In this document: positions 63,617 through 64,000 of the stretch, piece after piece
Numbering within the stretch: the stretch's first letter is position 1
Layout: every line of letters starts with the position of its first letter
Source of the DNA: Porticoccaceae bacterium
GTDB lineage: Bacteria; Pseudomonadota; Gammaproteobacteria; Pseudomonadales; Porticoccaceae
Reading direction: 5' to 3'
DNA: 64,000 nt
NCBI GenBank assembly: GCA_018654575.1
Contig: JABILI010000003.1
Coordinates: 1 to 64,000 of the forward strand
Position numbers and translations under genes: made by a program
Notes under the pieces: generated by a model
What the model saw: only the letters and a program-made list of their open reading frames with translations
Told to the model about the DNA's origin: nothing
The model's database searches: none

Positions 63617-64000
63617 TTATTGTTCAAAAATTTTAAGCCAGTCACCAGCCTTGGGTTCTCCGCTGGGGTAATGCCCATTAATGATACGTAGGGTATCTAT
63701 ATCAGCGACACTGATACCTAATGATTTAGCTAAGACATCATAGGTGGTCGCTTGTGTTGCTCTAACATATTTTACTACCTTTGGTTTTTGTCCGGCTATT
63801 TCTGCTCGAGAAATGGGTCGAAACGTGTTGATGGCGGTCAAGAAAACCGGATCAAACTCCTCGAAGTCATTTGAATCTAAAACCTCGCCTTTTAAAATAT
63901 AGGCATTTAATTTGTAATAAATAACCGCTATCCGTGTCGAAGTTTTGGGATTGTCAGTATTTAGTATCCCGGTAAATCCTTTTAAGCGCGCCGGTGATAT
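63617..64000 (-). CDS. C-terminal part of an M48-family metalloprotease with LysM-like tail
   Basis: The frame is open from the window edge to the stop at 63617 (127 residues visible). The visible part matches the end of BepA/YfgC-like M48 peptidases: RLKGFTGILNTDNPKTSTRIAVIYYKLNAYILKGEV, then TAINTFRPISRAEIAGQKPKVVKYVRATQATTYDVLAKSL. A LysM-like strand INGHYPSGEPKAGDWLKIFEQ closes it. The HExxH catalytic site would lie upstream, outside the window, so activity cannot be judged. Relatives act in outer-membrane protein quality control. Confidence 0.7.
   Translation of the reverse strand: MSPARLKGFTGILNTDNPKTSTRIAVIYYKLNAYILKGEVLDSNDFEEFDPVFLTAINTFRPISRAEIAGQKPKVVKYVRATQATTYDVLAKSLGISVADIDTLRIINGHYPSGEPKAGDWLKIFEQ

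Overview
This 64 kb window reads as chromosome of an aerobic marine gammaproteobacterium, most like the Cellvibrionales-type oligotrophs (SAR92/OM60 relatives). That placement is inferred from gene order and content, not from a phylogeny. The evidence is an eno-ftsB-ispD-ispF-truD-pcm-nlpD-rpoS block, a Pseudomonas-type split class II ribonucleotide reductase (nrdJa/nrdJb), a membrane pyrophosphatase, MnmH/SelD and moderate-to-low GC. There is no prophage, insertion sequence or CRISPR array. One tRNA (Phe) is present.

Layout. 1-7.4 kb (+): 3' part of enolase, ftsB, ispD, ispF, truD, pcm, a DUF368/PopT-type lipid carrier transporter, nlpD and rpoS, closed by a strong terminator. 7.4-9.4 kb (-): hppA. 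10-15.8 kb (+): an RND membrane-fusion protein and permease, dinB and a small basic protein. 15.8-27.1 kb (-): an envelope/cofactor cluster in transcription order hemH | proA-nadD-rsfS-rlmH-mrdA-rodA-mltB-dacA-ybeD-lipB-lipA. 27.3-33.5 kb (+): prfC, two tandem PlsC-like acyltransferases each followed by a related palindrome, an AI-2E family permease and a lipoprotein amidohydrolase. 33.6-38.7 kb (-): orphan copB, an alpha/beta hydrolase, tRNA-Phe, yggX, mutY and asmA. 38.8-41.3 kb (+): hisB, hisH, a DUF2288 protein and an SDR gene broken by one amber codon. 41.3-44.5 kb (-): mnmH, selD and an AraC regulator. 44.7-57.4 kb (+): a propionyl-CoA/branched-acyl-CoA block of methylmalonyl-CoA mutase, pccB, pccA, meaB, beta-carbonic anhydrase, an NRAMP-like transporter lacking the metal-binding residues, fused mutase IcmF and TetR. 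57.5-60.4 kb (-): nrdJb and nrdJa behind a promoter carrying two NrdR-like boxes. 60.8-62.8 kb (+): trpB and trpA of a divergent type. 62.9-64 kb (-): a PpiC-like protein and the C-terminus of an M48 peptidase.

How it works together. The 44-60 kb segment holds three adenosylcobalamin enzymes (methylmalonyl-CoA mutase, IcmF, NrdJ), so B12 supply should link propionate/valine-type catabolism to DNA precursor synthesis. The carbonic anhydrase could supply bicarbonate to propionyl-CoA carboxylase. The most unusual points are: an NRAMP-family protein without its metal-binding motif inside that operon; three genes (truD, copB, nramp-like) whose best-supported start codon is ATT or ATA followed by AAA; a perfect 14-bp hairpin inside pccA; a single amber codon in an otherwise intact dehydrogenase; and a repeated operator-like palindrome around the tandem acyltransferases. 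Several conserved operons lack an expected member here: surE, rlpA, and hisA/hisF.
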